64,000 nt of DNA from JBCDCY01 sp039180875 (GCA_039180875.1 JBCDCY010000008.1:62001-126000); one strand, 5' to 3'; shown: positions 1-9,366, counted from the first letter of the stretch. Notes: generated by a model from the letters alone, not told the origin. Numbers and translations: made by a program.

Positions 1-1
1 G

Positions 2-580
2 ATCGCGCTGGACCTGGCCGAGACCGGCGTGGCGGTGGAGATGTCGGTGCGCGGGCCGGTCAACATCGTCTCCCGCGACATCCTCGGCCAGCCGGCCCAG
101 GTCTGGTCGATCCTGCTGATGCGCTTGCCGGTGGGGGTGGCCGATGCGATCACCGGCCCGCTCCGCCGATTGAAGATGGGCGATCTGACGAAGTACGGCT
201 TGCCGAAATCCCCCAAGGGTCCGATGCGCCAGGTGGTGGAAGACGGGCGCATCCCGCTGCTCGACATCGGCACCATCGGGGCGATCAAGCGGGGCGCGAT
301 CGTGGTGCGCCCAGGCATCGACACGCTCACGCCCAACGGCGCCCGGTTCGTGGACGGACGACTGGCCGATTTCGACGCGGTGATCGCCGCCACCGGCTAC
401 CGCACCGATCTCGGCCAGCTTCTGCCCGACCATGCCGACCGGCTCGACGATCACGGCCGACCCAACGGCCTGGTCGGGGAGCCCGGCCTGCATTTCTGCG
501 GCTACCGCCCGGTCTCCACCGGTCAGCTCCGCCAGATCGGGCTGGAGGCGGAGGCGATCGCCAAATCCCTTACCGGCTGA
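2..580 (+). CDS. Flavin-containing monooxygenase, C-terminal part (5' end outside window)
   Basis: The reading frame enters from the left edge and begins in view with IALDLAETG, followed by VEMSVRGP. This matches the second (NADPH-binding) Rossmann region of class B flavin monooxygenases, where a conserved acidic residue is followed by 'IALDLAE'. The later FDAVIAATGYRTDL is the family's ATG motif and links the FAD and NADP domains. The protein ends at a normal TGA. Such enzymes oxygenate nitrogen, sulfur or ketone substrates using FAD and NADPH in the cytoplasm. The substrate cannot be told from this half, and the N-terminal FAD site is not visible. Confidence 0.85.
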   Translation: MALDLAETGVAVEMSVRGPVNIVSRDILGQPAQVWSILLMRLPVGVADAITGPLRRLKMGDLTKYGLPKSPKGPMRQVVEDGRIPLLDIGTIGAIKRGAIVVRPGIDTLTPNGARFVDGRLADFDAVIAATGYRTDLGQLLPDHADRLDDHGRPNGLVGEPGLHFCGYRPVSTGQLRQIGLEAEAIAKSLTG

Positions 581-713
581 GCGAGTCGCCGATGAGTTGT
601 GCGAAAAAACCACAGTCTCGCCCGGGCAAGCCTCCTGCGCTGTCTTAGACGTTGACCCTGACGCATTGATATTTCAAGGGAACCGAGAGGGGACCAGACG
701 AGGGACGAGAGAG

Positions 714-1319
714 ATGTTCAGCAGATTTGCAGCCATCGGCGCGATGCTCGTGGCGCTGAGCGGCTGTGCCACGGTCACCCGTGGCACCAGCGAGACCATA
801 GACTTCACATCGACGCCGCCGGGGGCGACGATGACGGCGAGCAACGGCTTCTCCTGCACCACGCCCTGCACTGCGGAATTTCCGCGCAATCAGAGCTTTA
901 CGGCAGAGTTTGACAACGGCGTTTCAAGCCAGACGGTCGAGGTCCGTAGCACGTTCGGCGGCAACGGCGTTGCCACCACGGCAGGCAATGTCCTCCTCGC
1001 CGGCGGCGTCGTCGGTCTCGTGGTGGACGGCGTGAACGGCTCCAACCGCGATCTCGTGCCGAACCCGGTGCACGCCAACCTAGAGAGCATCACGCTCAAC
1101 ACCGCCGACCTGACGAACGCCTCAGCACCGGGCGCCGCGCTGCCGTCGGAGAGCGATTTTGTCGCCGTCGGCGGCCCGGCCCCGTACGAGGGCGTGGCCC
1201 TCGCCGCGTTCACGCCCGAACAGCGCCAGGCCTATTGCGCGCAGGATTGGGAGCGTCGGATCGGCCCCGATGGCCGCACCCAGTTCAATCCCTGCCGCCT
1301 GCCGGAGAAGTTCCAGTAG
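714..1319 (+). CDS. Putative outer-membrane lipoprotein
   Basis: A 201-residue protein. The N-terminus MFSRFAAIGAMLVALSGCA is a lipoprotein signal peptide with lipobox L-S-G-C, so the mature protein should be lipidated at that cysteine. The next stretch, VTRGTSETIDFTSTPPGA, resembles small lipoproteins with a PEGA-like beta domain. Two cysteines follow in a CTTPC motif and two more lie near the C-terminus (YCAQDW, NPCRLP). I chose ATG at 714 because it begins the signal peptide; the open frame extends further upstream without coding character. It stands alone before ctaD. The function is unknown. Confidence 0.8.
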   Translation: MFSRFAAIGAMLVALSGCATVTRGTSETIDFTSTPPGATMTASNGFSCTTPCTAEFPRNQSFTAEFDNGVSSQTVEVRSTFGGNGVATTAGNVLLAGGVVGLVVDGVNGSNRDLVPNPVHANLESITLNTADLTNASAPGAALPSESDFVAVGGPAPYEGVALAAFTPEQRQAYCAQDWERRIGPDGRTQFNPCRLPEKFQ

Positions 1320-1469
1320 GGCATCCGGCCCGGCAACCAGGCGGGCGCGGCCGAACACCGCGCCCACAGGCTGAAAAGAGGCTGGCATCCGCCGCAGCTT
1401 TCGGCAACGAGTAGACCAGACGAAGCCATGGCGCGCTCCGGTGCGCCTCGCAGACACGGAGATAGTCGC

Positions 1470-3140
1470 ATGGCCGACGCCGTCATTCATGGATCCGACG
1501 ATCACGGCCAGCCGGGGTTTTTCACCCGCTGGTTCATGTCCACCAACCACAAGGACATCGGGATCCTCTACATCCTGACCGCGGCGTTCCTCGGCTTCAT
1601 CTCCGTCGCCTTCACCATCTACATGCGCCTCGAGCTGATGGAGCCGGGCGTGCAGCTGATGTGCGACGAGGGCGCGCGGCTGCTGCCCAGCAGTGAGGAG
1701 TGCACGCCGAACGGCCATCTCTGGAACGTCATGATCACCGGCCACGGCATCCTGATGATGTTCTTCGTAGTGATCCCGGCGCTTTTCGGCGGCTTCGGCA
1801 ACTACTTCATGCCGCTCATGATCGGCGCGCCGGACATGGCGTTTCCGCGGCTAAATAACCTGTCCTACTGGCTCTACGTCGCCGGTTCGGCCCTGGCGGT
1901 CGCCTCGTTGCTCAGCCCCGGCGGCAACGGTCAGCTCGGCTCAGGCGTGGGCTGGGTGCTTTATGCGCCGCTCTCGACGCTCGAGGCGGGGATGTCGATG
2001 GATCTGGCGATCTTCGCCGTGCACCTCTCGGGCGCCTCCTCGATCCTCGGCGCGATCAATATGATCACGACGTTCCTCAATATGCGCGCGCCGGGCATGA
2101 CGCTGCACAAGACGCCGCTTTTTGCCTGGTCGATCTTCGTCACCGCGTTCCTGATCCTCTTGGCACTGCCGGTGCTGGCCGGCGCCATTACCATGCTACT
2201 GACGGATCGGAACTTCGGCACCACCTTCTTCTCGGCCGAGGGTGGCGGCGATCCGGTTCTCTACCAGCACCTGCTCTGGTTCTTCGGCCATCCCGAGGTC
2301 TACATCATCATCGTGCCGGGCTTCGGCATTATCAGCCACGTGATCTCGACCTTCGCGAAGAAGCCGATCTTCGGCTACCTCGCCATGGTCTACGCCATGG
2401 TGGCGATCGGCGTGCTCGGCTTCGTGGTCTGGGCCCACCACATGTACACGGTGGGGATGAGCGTCACCCAGCAAAGCTACTTCATGCTGGCGACGATGGT
2501 CATCGCGGTGCCGACGGGGATCAAGATCTTCTCCTGGATCGCCACGATGTGGGGCGGCTCGATCGAGTTCAAAACCCCGATGCTCTGGGCCTTCGGCTTC
2601 CTCTTCCTGTTCACCGTGGGTGGGGTGACGGGCATCGTGCTGAGCCAAGCCGGGCTCGATCGCCAATACCACGACACCTACTACGTGGTGGCGCACTTCC
2701 ACTACGTGATGAGCCTCGGCGCGGTCTTCTGCATCTTTGCCGGCGTCTACTACTGGCTCGGCAAGATGACCGGGCGGCAATATCCGGAATGGGCGGGTAA
2801 GCTGCATTTCTGGGCGATGTTCATCGGCTCGAACATCACCTTCTTCCCGCAGCACTTCCTCGGCCGGCAGGGCATGCCGCGGCGCTATCTCGACTATCAC
2901 GAGGCGTTCTCGCTCTGGAACGAGGTGTCGTCCTACGGCGCCTTCCTGTCCTTCGCCTCGTTCGTCTTCTTCATCGGCGTGGTGGTCTACACCGTGTTCT
3001 ACGGCCAGAAGGTGGAGGAGCCAGCCTATTGGGGCGAGCATGCCGATACGCTGGAGTGGACGCTGCCCAACCCGCCGCCGGCCCACACCTTCGAGACGCT
3101 GCCGACGCCGGATATGTGGGACAAGCAGGCGCACCATTGA
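1470..3140 (+). CDS. ctaD: Cytochrome c oxidase subunit I (aa3-type)
   Basis: A 556-residue multi-spanning membrane protein holding the catalytic centre of a haem-copper oxidase, which reduces oxygen to water and pumps protons. Visible ligands: GHGILMM (haem a His), WFFGHPEVY (CuB His and the cross-linked Tyr), WAHHMYTVGM (two CuB His) and VVAHFHYVM (haem a3 and haem a His). FGGFGNYFMPLMIGAPD carries the proton-channel residues of A-type enzymes. Start ATG 1470 has GGAGA just upstream; an in-frame ATG at 1428 is less likely. Subunits II and III are not nearby, so this is a stand-alone ctaD as in several alphaproteobacteria. The next gene overlaps its stop. Confidence 0.95.
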   Translation: MADAVIHGSDDHGQPGFFTRWFMSTNHKDIGILYILTAAFLGFISVAFTIYMRLELMEPGVQLMCDEGARLLPSSEECTPNGHLWNVMITGHGILMMFFVVIPALFGGFGNYFMPLMIGAPDMAFPRLNNLSYWLYVAGSALAVASLLSPGGNGQLGSGVGWVLYAPLSTLEAGMSMDLAIFAVHLSGASSILGAINMITTFLNMRAPGMTLHKTPLFAWSIFVTAFLILLALPVLAGAITMLLTDRNFGTTFFSAEGGGDPVLYQHLLWFFGHPEVYIIIVPGFGIISHVISTFAKKPIFGYLAMVYAMVAIGVLGFVVWAHHMYTVGMSVTQQSYFMLATMVIAVPTGIKIFSWIATMWGGSIEFKTPMLWAFGFLFLFTVGGVTGIVLSQAGLDRQYHDTYYVVAHFHYVMSLGAVFCIFAGVYYWLGKMTGRQYPEWAGKLHFWAMFIGSNITFFPQHFLGRQGMPRRYLDYHEAFSLWNEVSSYGAFLSFASFVFFIGVVVYTVFYGQKVEEPAYWGEHADTLEWTLPNPPPAHTFETLPTPDMWDKQAHH

Positions 3141-3691
3141 CCGCCACCTGTTCAGACCTGGCCGCGCTGGACGCCCACGGGGGCGGCGCGGCCACGTCCG
3201 ATCCGTTCCTCCGCGACGACGCGCCGATCCTCTCCCGCCTGCTCTGGCCCAATCGACCGCTCGGCCGGGCGGGCTTTTTCTGGCTCATCCTGGCGGTGAT
3301 CGCCGGCATGGCCGTCTCCATCGTGCCGCTGATCGGCACCGATGTGGGCCTCGGCCTCCTGCCGTTCGAGGCGGCGACGATCGCGCTCCTGGTCTTTGCC
3401 ATTCGCCGCAGCAACCGTGATGGCCGGGTGACGGAGGAATTGCGGCTCTGGCCCGATGTTGTGGCGGTGGAGCGGCGCGATCCCTGCGGCCGGGTACGGC
3501 GCTGGCAGGCGAACCCTTATTGGGTGGAGGTCCGCCTGCACGCCGATGCGCGGCCCGAGAACTACCTAACGCTGCGTGGCGGCGGGCGGGAGATCGAGCT
3601 CGGCGCCTTCCTCAGCCCGGCGGAGCGGGTGGCGTTGCATGACGATCTGCAGTCTGCCCTCGCAGGTCTGCGCGCGCCCAACCCGTCCTGA
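3137..3691 (+). CDS. DUF2244 integral membrane protein
   Basis: A 184-residue protein with two hydrophobic segments (from about GFFWLILAVIAGMAV and from about GLLPFEAATIALLVFAI) followed by a cytoplasmic domain. NPYWVEVRLH, LRGGGREIELGAFLSP and ER..LHDDLQSAL are typical of DUF2244. The likely start is TTG 3137, overlapping the ctaD stop in a TTGA arrangement, which implies translational coupling. The pairing with ctaD suggests a role in oxidase assembly or stability, but this is inference. Confidence 0.8.
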   Translation: MTATCSDLAALDAHGGGAATSDPFLRDDAPILSRLLWPNRPLGRAGFFWLILAVIAGMAVSIVPLIGTDVGLGLLPFEAATIALLVFAIRRSNRDGRVTEELRLWPDVVAVERRDPCGRVRRWQANPYWVEVRLHADARPENYLTLRGGGREIELGAFLSPAERVALHDDLQSALAGLRAPNPS

Positions 3692-3695
3692 GAGA

Positions 3696-3941
3696 TCAGA
3701 GCCCGCCGAGGGCGCGTAGCTCCGCCTCCAACGCGCCGATCCGCGCGCCCTCCCCCGCGACAAGGGCATAGATCCAGGCATGGGTGAGGTGAAAGCGCCG
3801 GCTGCCGGTATCGTCGAAGAGCCCGGCCGCCTCCTCATGCAGCAGCGACAACTCCCGCGCGGCCGGCGTGCCGTGCAGCCGGTGGAGCGCGGCGTCGAGC
3901 GCCGCCGGATCAGTCCGACAGGCGGTCTGCGACCCAGGCAT
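3696..3941 (-). CDS. Small hypothetical protein downstream of Rieske oxygenase
   Basis: An 81-residue, largely helical polypeptide (ALDAALHRLHGTPAARELS, then RRFHLTHAWIYALVAGEG). The ATG lies 32 bases inside the end of the upstream Rieske oxygenase gene in another frame, so the two would be coupled. No domain is recognised. A reading frame with helix-like periodicity and a proper stop in the small space before the convergent DUF2244 gene favours a real gene, but it could be spurious. Confidence 0.45.
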   Translation of the reverse strand: MPGSQTACRTDPAALDAALHRLHGTPAARELSLLHEEAAGLFDDTGSRRFHLTHAWIYALVAGEGARIGALEAELRALGGL

Positions 3942-5067
3942 GGAAGCAATGCGTCGGGCTGTCCATCACGGCCGAGAACGTGCCGCCGTCGAAGGCCGGT
4001 GCGCCGCGGCCCTTCTGCATGCCCTCGGTGACGAACACGTCCTCCGACAGCACGCCCTGCCACTGCGCGGCGTTCTGCTGGCGCAGTTCGAGATGCGCCG
4101 CGCCCCTCGCCGCCTCCTCCGTCGGATAGTAGATCTCCACCCGCTCGATCGTCCGGTTGTGCGCCAGCGGATCCAGATGGGCCGCCCAGAAATGGTCGCG
4201 GTGCACCGAGAGAAAGACGTTGGGGTAGAGCGAGACATACTCCGCCGCCCGATCCCAGCGCGATGGCAGGCCGGGAAAGTCCGGAAAGCTCAGATCACCG
4301 CCGAAATCGGGATTGTAGACCAGCGTCCCCTGCCCCGAATGGGAGCCTGGGGCGAGCAGGTGATAGTGATCCTCGAGCTTCGAATAGGCGTTGAGACCGG
4401 GATGCACCCAGGGCAGGTGGTAGCTCTCGCAATTGTTCTCGACGATCAGCTTCCAGTTTGCCGCGATCTCCAGCTTGAAGCCCGACTCGGGGCCGCCATG
4501 GTGCAGGGCCTGGCCGACGAAATCGCCGAGGCGTTGACGCACCGGCGCGATCCAGTCCTCGAAGGCCGGGGCCGTCCCGTCCACATTCACGAACACCACG
4601 TCCATGAAGACGGCCGACCGGATCTCCGTCAGGCCGGTGACCTCTGGATCGACGCTATCGTGGCGGTTGATGCCCGGCCCGCCGACATGGGGCGTGGCGC
4701 GCAGGCGCCCGTCCAGGCTGTAGCACCAGGAATGGTAGGGACAGCGGATCACCCCGCCGAAATTGCGCGGCTCCTCCACCAGAATCATGCCGCGGTGGCG
4801 GCAGACATTCTCGAACACCCGCACAGTGCGGTCACGGTCGCGCACCAGCAGGAGCGGCGCGCCGAGAAAATCCACCGGCCGGGCATCGCCGCGGCGGGGT
4901 ACGTCGATGCCGAAGCCGATGGCCGCCCAGCCGCCGTGAAATATCTGGCGCCGCTCCACCGCCAGGGCCTGTTCCGAGGTGTAGAGGCTCGACGGCAAGC
5001 CGCGGAGCCGGCCCTGCGGCTGCACGATTTCCGCCAGATCCCGGGTCATCTCCGCTGGATCGAACAT
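3910..5067 (-). CDS. Rieske non-haem iron aromatic-ring-hydroxylating oxygenase, alpha subunit
   Basis: A 385-residue enzyme. The [2Fe-2S] Rieske site is CRHRG...CPYHSW (C-x-H, then C-x2-H). The mononuclear iron site follows in ENNCESYHLPWVHPGL (N-x2-E-x2-H-x4-H). The C-terminal domain is of the ring-hydroxylating type. Members hydroxylate aromatics or demethylate quaternary amines such as carnitine and glycine betaine; the HLPWVHPGL context does not settle which. ATG 5067 has an AGGA site upstream; the open frame extends to 5130. No reductase or ferredoxin gene is adjacent, so electrons must come from elsewhere. Confidence 0.88.
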   Translation of the reverse strand: MFDPAEMTRDLAEIVQPQGRLRGLPSSLYTSEQALAVERRQIFHGGWAAIGFGIDVPRRGDARPVDFLGAPLLLVRDRDRTVRVFENVCRHRGMILVEEPRNFGGVIRCPYHSWCYSLDGRLRATPHVGGPGINRHDSVDPEVTGLTEIRSAVFMDVVFVNVDGTAPAFEDWIAPVRQRLGDFVGQALHHGGPESGFKLEIAANWKLIVENNCESYHLPWVHPGLNAYSKLEDHYHLLAPGSHSGQGTLVYNPDFGGDLSFPDFPGLPSRWDRAAEYVSLYPNVFLSVHRDHFWAAHLDPLAHNRTIERVEIYYPTEEAARGAAHLELRQQNAAQWQGVLSEDVFVTEGMQKGRGAPAFDGGTFSAVMDSPTHCFHAWVADRLSD

Positions 5068-5379
5068 CTCGGTCCTCACTCGCCACCTCCCAGCAGTTTG
5101 CCATGGCACCTCCCAGGCCCATCGGCTCATTCGCGACCCCTAGGCGTCGCTATGGGCATAGGGCGAGGTGGATCGGCCGGCGATCGGCGTGTGATCTACA
5201 TCAATTACGCCACATAAAACTCTGCTTTTGATGATCTTTTGTAGCTTGGACGATCGCTAAGCGCTGCCCCGCCTACCACACACGATTTTGGAGTGATGCC
5301 TACAGGTAGTGGTTTGTGAGAGTTCCGACACAAAATGTATTGACCTTAGGTTCGGAATCAGACTTTCTACGTCGGGCCG

Positions 5380-5413
5380 GTCGGACAGCCCCCCTCAGAA
5401 GGGCTCAGCCGAC
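5380..5413 (+). other. Nested stem-loop in nrdJ leader
   Basis: Outer arms GTCGG (5380-5384) and CCGAC (5409-5413) enclose inner arms AGCCC (5387-5391) and GGGCT (5401-5405) with a 9-base loop. Both stems pair perfectly. It lies about 160 bases before the nrdJ start and could be a leader RNA element or a weak attenuator. No poly-T tract follows. Confidence 0.4.
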
Positions 5414-5466
5414 GGGTGGTCGGGCGCGGTGAGGATCCCTTGCCAGAGCGACGATCGAGGGGCTTT

Positions 5467-5478
5467 GGGGGCAACCCC
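5467..5478 (+). other. GNRA tetraloop hairpin in nrdJ leader
   Basis: GGGG-GCAA-CCCC gives a four-pair stem capped by a stable GCAA tetraloop, followed by an A-rich stretch. It sits about 90 bases before the nrdJ start. It could be a structural part of the leader RNA; no regulatory role is shown. Confidence 0.35.
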
Positions 5479-5570
5479 ATAACGAAAAAACGAAAGCACG
5501 GCCGTCCACGCCAATGGGACGGATTGGAGACGTGCGCCTGACACACCGCTGCGAGAATGGGGCCTGAGTG

Positions 5571-8500
5571 ATGAAGATCGACCGCCGCTTTACGACCGAG
5601 GGGACTGACGCCTACAGCGCCATCGCATTCCGCGCGACGTCGTCAGAGATCCGCAATCCCGACGGTTCCGTCGTCTTCCGCCTCGACGATCTCGAGGTGC
5701 CGGCGGGCTGGAGCCAGGTGGCCGCAGACGTGCTCGCCCAGAAATACTTCCGCAAGGCCGGCGTCCCGGCCCGGCTGAAGCGGGTGCGCGAGACCGGCGT
5801 GCCCTCCTTCCTCTGGCGCTCGGTAGCCGATGAGGCGGCCCTCGCCGAGCTGCCGGAGGCGGAGCGTTACGGCGGTGAGACCTCGGCCCGCCAGGTCTTC
5901 GACCGCCTGGCCGGCGCCTGGACCTATTGGGGCTGGAAGGGCGGCCATTTCACGACGGAGGCCGATGCCCGCGCCTTCATGGACGAGATGCGCTTCATGC
6001 TGGCGGCGCAGATGGCCGCACCGAACTCGCCCCAGTGGTTCAATACGGGCCTGCATTGGGCCTACGGCATCGACGGGCCGAGCCAGGGCCATTTCTACGT
6101 CGACTACCGCACCGGCAAGCTGAAGAAATCGGCGACGGCCTACGAGCACCCGCAGCCCCATGCCTGCTTCATCCAGTCGGTGAGCGATGACCTCGTCAAC
6201 GACGGCGGCATCATGGACCTCTGGACGCGGGAGGCGCGGCTCTTCAAGTACGGCTCCGGCACCGGCACCAACTTCTCGAGCCTGCGCGCCGAGAACGAGC
6301 CGCTGGCGGGCGGCGGCCGTTCCTCCGGCCTGATGTCGTTCCTGAAGATCGGCGACCGGGCAGCAGGCGCCATCAAGTCGGGCGGCACCACCCGCCGGGC
6401 GGCGAAGATGGTGATCTGCGACATGGATCACCCCGACATCGAAGCCTTCATCAACTGGAAGGTGATCGAGGAGCAGAAGGTGGCGAGCCTGGTCGCCGGC
6501 TCCAAGATCCACGAGGAGAAGCTGAACGCCATCTTCGCCGCCATCCGCTCCTGGGACGGTGTGGAGGCGGACGCCACGGACCCCGCCGCGAATGCTGGGC
6601 TCAAGCGTGCCGTCAGGGACGCCAAGCGCGCCATGGTGCCGGAGGCCTATATCAAGCGCGTGCTGCAATACGCGGCCCAGGGCTACAGCGCCATCGAGTT
6701 CCCGACCTACAGCACCGACTGGGACGGGGAGGCCTATCTGACGGTCGCCGGGCAGAACTCCAACAACTCGGTCCGGGTGACCGACGCGTTCCTCCGCGCC
6801 GTCGAGCAGGACGCCGACTGGGCGCTCGTCCGCCGCACCGATGGCAGCGTGGCCAAGACCGTGAAGGCGCGGGAGCTTTGGGACCAGATCGGCCACGCCG
6901 CCTGGGCCTCCGCCGATCCGGGCATCCAGTTCCACGACACCATCAATGCCTGGCACACCTGCCCCGAGGACGGCGAAATCCGCGCCTCCAACCCGTGTTC
7001 GGAGTACATGTTCCTCGACGACACGGCCTGCAATCTCGCCTCCCTCAACCTGCTCACCTTCTTCCGCGACGGCCGCTTCGATGTGGACGGCTATGTCCAC
7101 GCCACCCGGCTTTGGACCGTGACGCTCGAGGTGAGCGTGCTGATGGCGCAGTTCCCGTCGGTCGCCATTGCCGAGCGCTCCTACCGCTACCGCACGCTCG
7201 GCCTCGGCTACGCCAATCTCGGCGGGCTCTTGATGAACATGGGCCACGGCTATGACAGCGAAGCCGGACGGGCGCTGTGCGGTGCGCTCTCGGCGATCCT
7301 GACCGGCGCCTCCTACGCCGCCTCGGCCGAGATGGCGGCGGAGCTCGGTCCCTTCCCCGGCTATGCCAAGAACGCCGACGCCATGCTGCGGGTGATGCGC
7401 AACCATCGCCGCGCGGCCTATGGCGAGGCGACGGGCTATGAGGGATTGGCGGTCAGCCCGGTGCCCCTCGACCACGACAACTGCCCCGACGGGCGGTTGA
7501 TCAACGCGGCCCACGATGCCTGGGACGCGGCGCTCCGCCTCGGTGAGGCCCACGGCTACCGCAACGCCCAAGCCACGGTGATCGCGCCGACCGGCACGAT
7601 CGGCCTGGTCATGGACTGCGACACCACGGGCATCGAGCCCGACTTCGCCCTCGTCAAATTCAAGAAACTGGCGGGCGGCGGTTACTTCAAAATCATCAAC
7701 CGCTCCGTCCCGGCGGCGCTCGAACTGCTCGGCTACGACAGCGGCCAGATCGAGGAAATCGTCGCCTACGCCATCGGACACGGCACCTTGGACGGGGCAC
7801 CGGGGATCGACCACGCGGCGCTGTCCGATCGCGGCTTCGGCCCCGACCAGATCGCGAAGGTGGAGGAGGCGCTGGGGGCGGCCTTCGACATCCGCTTCGT
7901 CTTCAACCAGTGGACGCTGGGTGCGGAGTTCTGCACCGAGATCCTGGGGGTGGACGAGACCGCGCTGGTCGACCCCGGCTTTGATCTGCTGGCCCATCTC
8001 GGCTTCACGAAGGAGCAGATCGAGGCGGCGAACGCCCATGTCTGCGGGACGATGACGCTGGAGGGCGCGCCGCATCTGGCGGAGGCGCACTACTCCGTCT
8101 TCGACTGCGCCAATCCCTGCGGCAAGATCGGCCGGCGCTACCTGTCCGTCGAGAGCCACATCCAGATGATGGCGGCGGCCCAGAGCTTCGTCTCCGGTGC
8201 GATCTCCAAGACCATCAACATGCCGAACACGGCGACGATCGAGGACTGCAAGGCGGCCTACGAGCTGTCCTGGTCCCTGGGCGTGAAGGCCAACGCGCTT
8301 TACCGCGACGGCTCCAAGCTCTCCCAACCGCTGTCGGCCGCGCTGATCGAGGATGAGGACGACGACGTCGAGGACGTGCTCGCCGCCCCGGCGGCGGAGC
8401 GGGCGACAATCGTGGCCGAGAAGCTCGTCGAGAAGGTGGTGGTGAAGGAGATCGTGCGCCAGCGCGCCGCGCGGGAGAAGCTGCCGGAGCGGCGGAAGGG

Positions 8501-9251
8501 CTACACCCAGAAGGCCATCGTCGGCGGGCACAAGGTCTATCTGCGCACCGGCGAGTACACGGACGGCTCCCTCGGCGAGATCTTCATCGACATGCACAAG
8601 GAAGGTGCGGCCTTCCGCGCGATGATGAACAACTTCGCCATCGCCGTCTCGGTCGGCCTCCAATACGGCGTGCCGCTCGACGAGTTCGTCGAGGCCTTCA
8701 CCTTCACCCGGTTCGAGCCGGCGGGGATGGTCCAGGGCAACGAGACGATCAAGAACGCGACCTCGATCCTCGACTACATCTTCCGCGAGCTGGCGGTGAG
8801 CTACCTCGACCGCACGGATCTCGCCCATGTGGTGCCCGAGGGCGAGAGCTTCGACGATCTCGGCCGGGGTGAGGAAGAGGGTAAGCCCAACGTCCGCAAG
8901 GTGGAGCCGGAGGTGGCGCAGCGCTCGATCGAGATGATCAAGCAGCTCTCCTCCACCGGATACCTCAGGAAGCGCCTGCCGTCCCAGGAGCTGGTGGTGC
9001 TCCGCGGCGGGCTGGAGACGGAGGCAGCCGCCGCCGCACTCCATGCCCCGGCGCTAGAGACGGTCGGCGCCGCGGTGGTGGTGGCGGAGGCTGTGGCCGC
9101 CGCCCCTGCCCCCGCGCTCGATGCCCGGGCGAAGGCCAAGATGCAGGGCTACGAGGGCGACCCGTGCGGCGAGTGCGGGAACTTCACCCTGGTGCGCAAC
9201 GGCACCTGCCTCAAGTGCAACACCTGCGGTGCCACCACCGGCTGCAGTTGA
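5571..9251 (+). CDS. nrdJ: Class II (adenosylcobalamin-dependent) ribonucleoside-diphosphate reductase
   Basis: A 1226-residue cytoplasmic enzyme that makes deoxyribonucleotides using a B12-derived thiyl radical, so it works with or without oxygen. HACFIQS carries one of the redox cysteines and ASNPCSEYMFLDDTACNLAS (near residue 476) carries the active-site Cys/Glu motif. FDCANPCGKIG and QSFVSGAISKTINMPN are family blocks. The C-terminus is a CxxC pair zinc-type motif, PCGECGNFTLV...TCLKCNTCGATTGC, typical of the long alphaproteobacterial NrdJ. ATG 5571 directly follows an in-frame GTG at 5568, either of which could be used. It is monocistronic, with a strong terminator after it. Confidence 0.95.
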   Translation: MKIDRRFTTEGTDAYSAIAFRATSSEIRNPDGSVVFRLDDLEVPAGWSQVAADVLAQKYFRKAGVPARLKRVRETGVPSFLWRSVADEAALAELPEAERYGGETSARQVFDRLAGAWTYWGWKGGHFTTEADARAFMDEMRFMLAAQMAAPNSPQWFNTGLHWAYGIDGPSQGHFYVDYRTGKLKKSATAYEHPQPHACFIQSVSDDLVNDGGIMDLWTREARLFKYGSGTGTNFSSLRAENEPLAGGGRSSGLMSFLKIGDRAAGAIKSGGTTRRAAKMVICDMDHPDIEAFINWKVIEEQKVASLVAGSKIHEEKLNAIFAAIRSWDGVEADATDPAANAGLKRAVRDAKRAMVPEAYIKRVLQYAAQGYSAIEFPTYSTDWDGEAYLTVAGQNSNNSVRVTDAFLRAVEQDADWALVRRTDGSVAKTVKARELWDQIGHAAWASADPGIQFHDTINAWHTCPEDGEIRASNPCSEYMFLDDTACNLASLNLLTFFRDGRFDVDGYVHATRLWTVTLEVSVLMAQFPSVAIAERSYRYRTLGLGYANLGGLLMNMGHGYDSEAGRALCGALSAILTGASYAASAEMAAELGPFPGYAKNADAMLRVMRNHRRAAYGEATGYEGLAVSPVPLDHDNCPDGRLINAAHDAWDAALRLGEAHGYRNAQATVIAPTGTIGLVMDCDTTGIEPDFALVKFKKLAGGGYFKIINRSVPAALELLGYDSGQIEEIVAYAIGHGTLDGAPGIDHAALSDRGFGPDQIAKVEEALGAAFDIRFVFNQWTLGAEFCTEILGVDETALVDPGFDLLAHLGFTKEQIEAANAHVCGTMTLEGAPHLAEAHYSVFDCANPCGKIGRRYLSVESHIQMMAAAQSFVSGAISKTINMPNTATIEDCKAAYELSWSLGVKANALYRDGSKLSQPLSAALIEDEDDDVEDVLAAPAAERATIVAEKLVEKVVVKEIVRQRAAREKLPERRKGYTQKAIVGGHKVYLRTGEYTDGSLGEIFIDMHKEGAAFRAMMNNFAIAVSVGLQYGVPLDEFVEAFTFTRFEPAGMVQGNETIKNATSILDYIFRELAVSYLDRTDLAHVVPEGESFDDLGRGEEEGKPNVRKVEPEVAQRSIEMIKQLSSTGYLRKRLPSQELVVLRGGLETEAAAAALHAPALETVGAAVVVAEAVAAAPAPALDARAKAKMQGYEGDPCGECGNFTLVRNGTCLKCNTCGATTGCS

Positions 9252-9338
9252 CGGAGATCCCGGGGCGACCCGGCAAACGGTTCAGGCCGCAGGCGAAAAA
9301 AACCTCGAGCAGTAACCGACCGACAGCCTGAAGCGACT

Positions 9339-9366
9339 GGGGGGCCCCGTGCCCCCCGTCTTTTTT
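9339..9366 (+). terminator. Rho-independent terminator of nrdJ
   Basis: GGGGGGC (9339-9345), a 5-base loop, GCCCCCC (9351-9357), then GTC and six T. A perfect seven-pair GC stem with a T run is a classical intrinsic terminator. Its T run touches the stop codon of the convergent ubiH-like gene. Confidence 0.9.

Larger units (their letters stand above)
5068..5570. other. Long intergenic region / nrdJ leader with hairpins
   Basis: 503 bases with no credible gene between the divergent Rieske oxygenase and nrdJ. The segment 5200-5360 is clearly more AT-rich than its surroundings and is the likely promoter zone for both genes. Downstream are a nested hairpin (5380-5413), a GNRA-capped hairpin (5467-5478) and an A-rich stretch after it. 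I looked for a cobalamin riboswitch, which would suit a B12-dependent enzyme, but saw no B12 box. No convincing NrdR box pair was seen either. Confidence 0.6.

Noticed and set aside
5068..5570. A cobalamin riboswitch upstream of the B12-dependent nrdJ.
   Set aside because: I could not find the B12 box or the conserved core bases; only simple hairpins are present.
5643..9044. A 1133-codon open frame antisense to nrdJ.
   Set aside because: Its protein is rich in His, Arg, Asp and Gly in the pattern expected from the reverse strand of GC-rich coding DNA, it has no domain, and the sense strand encodes a clear NrdJ.
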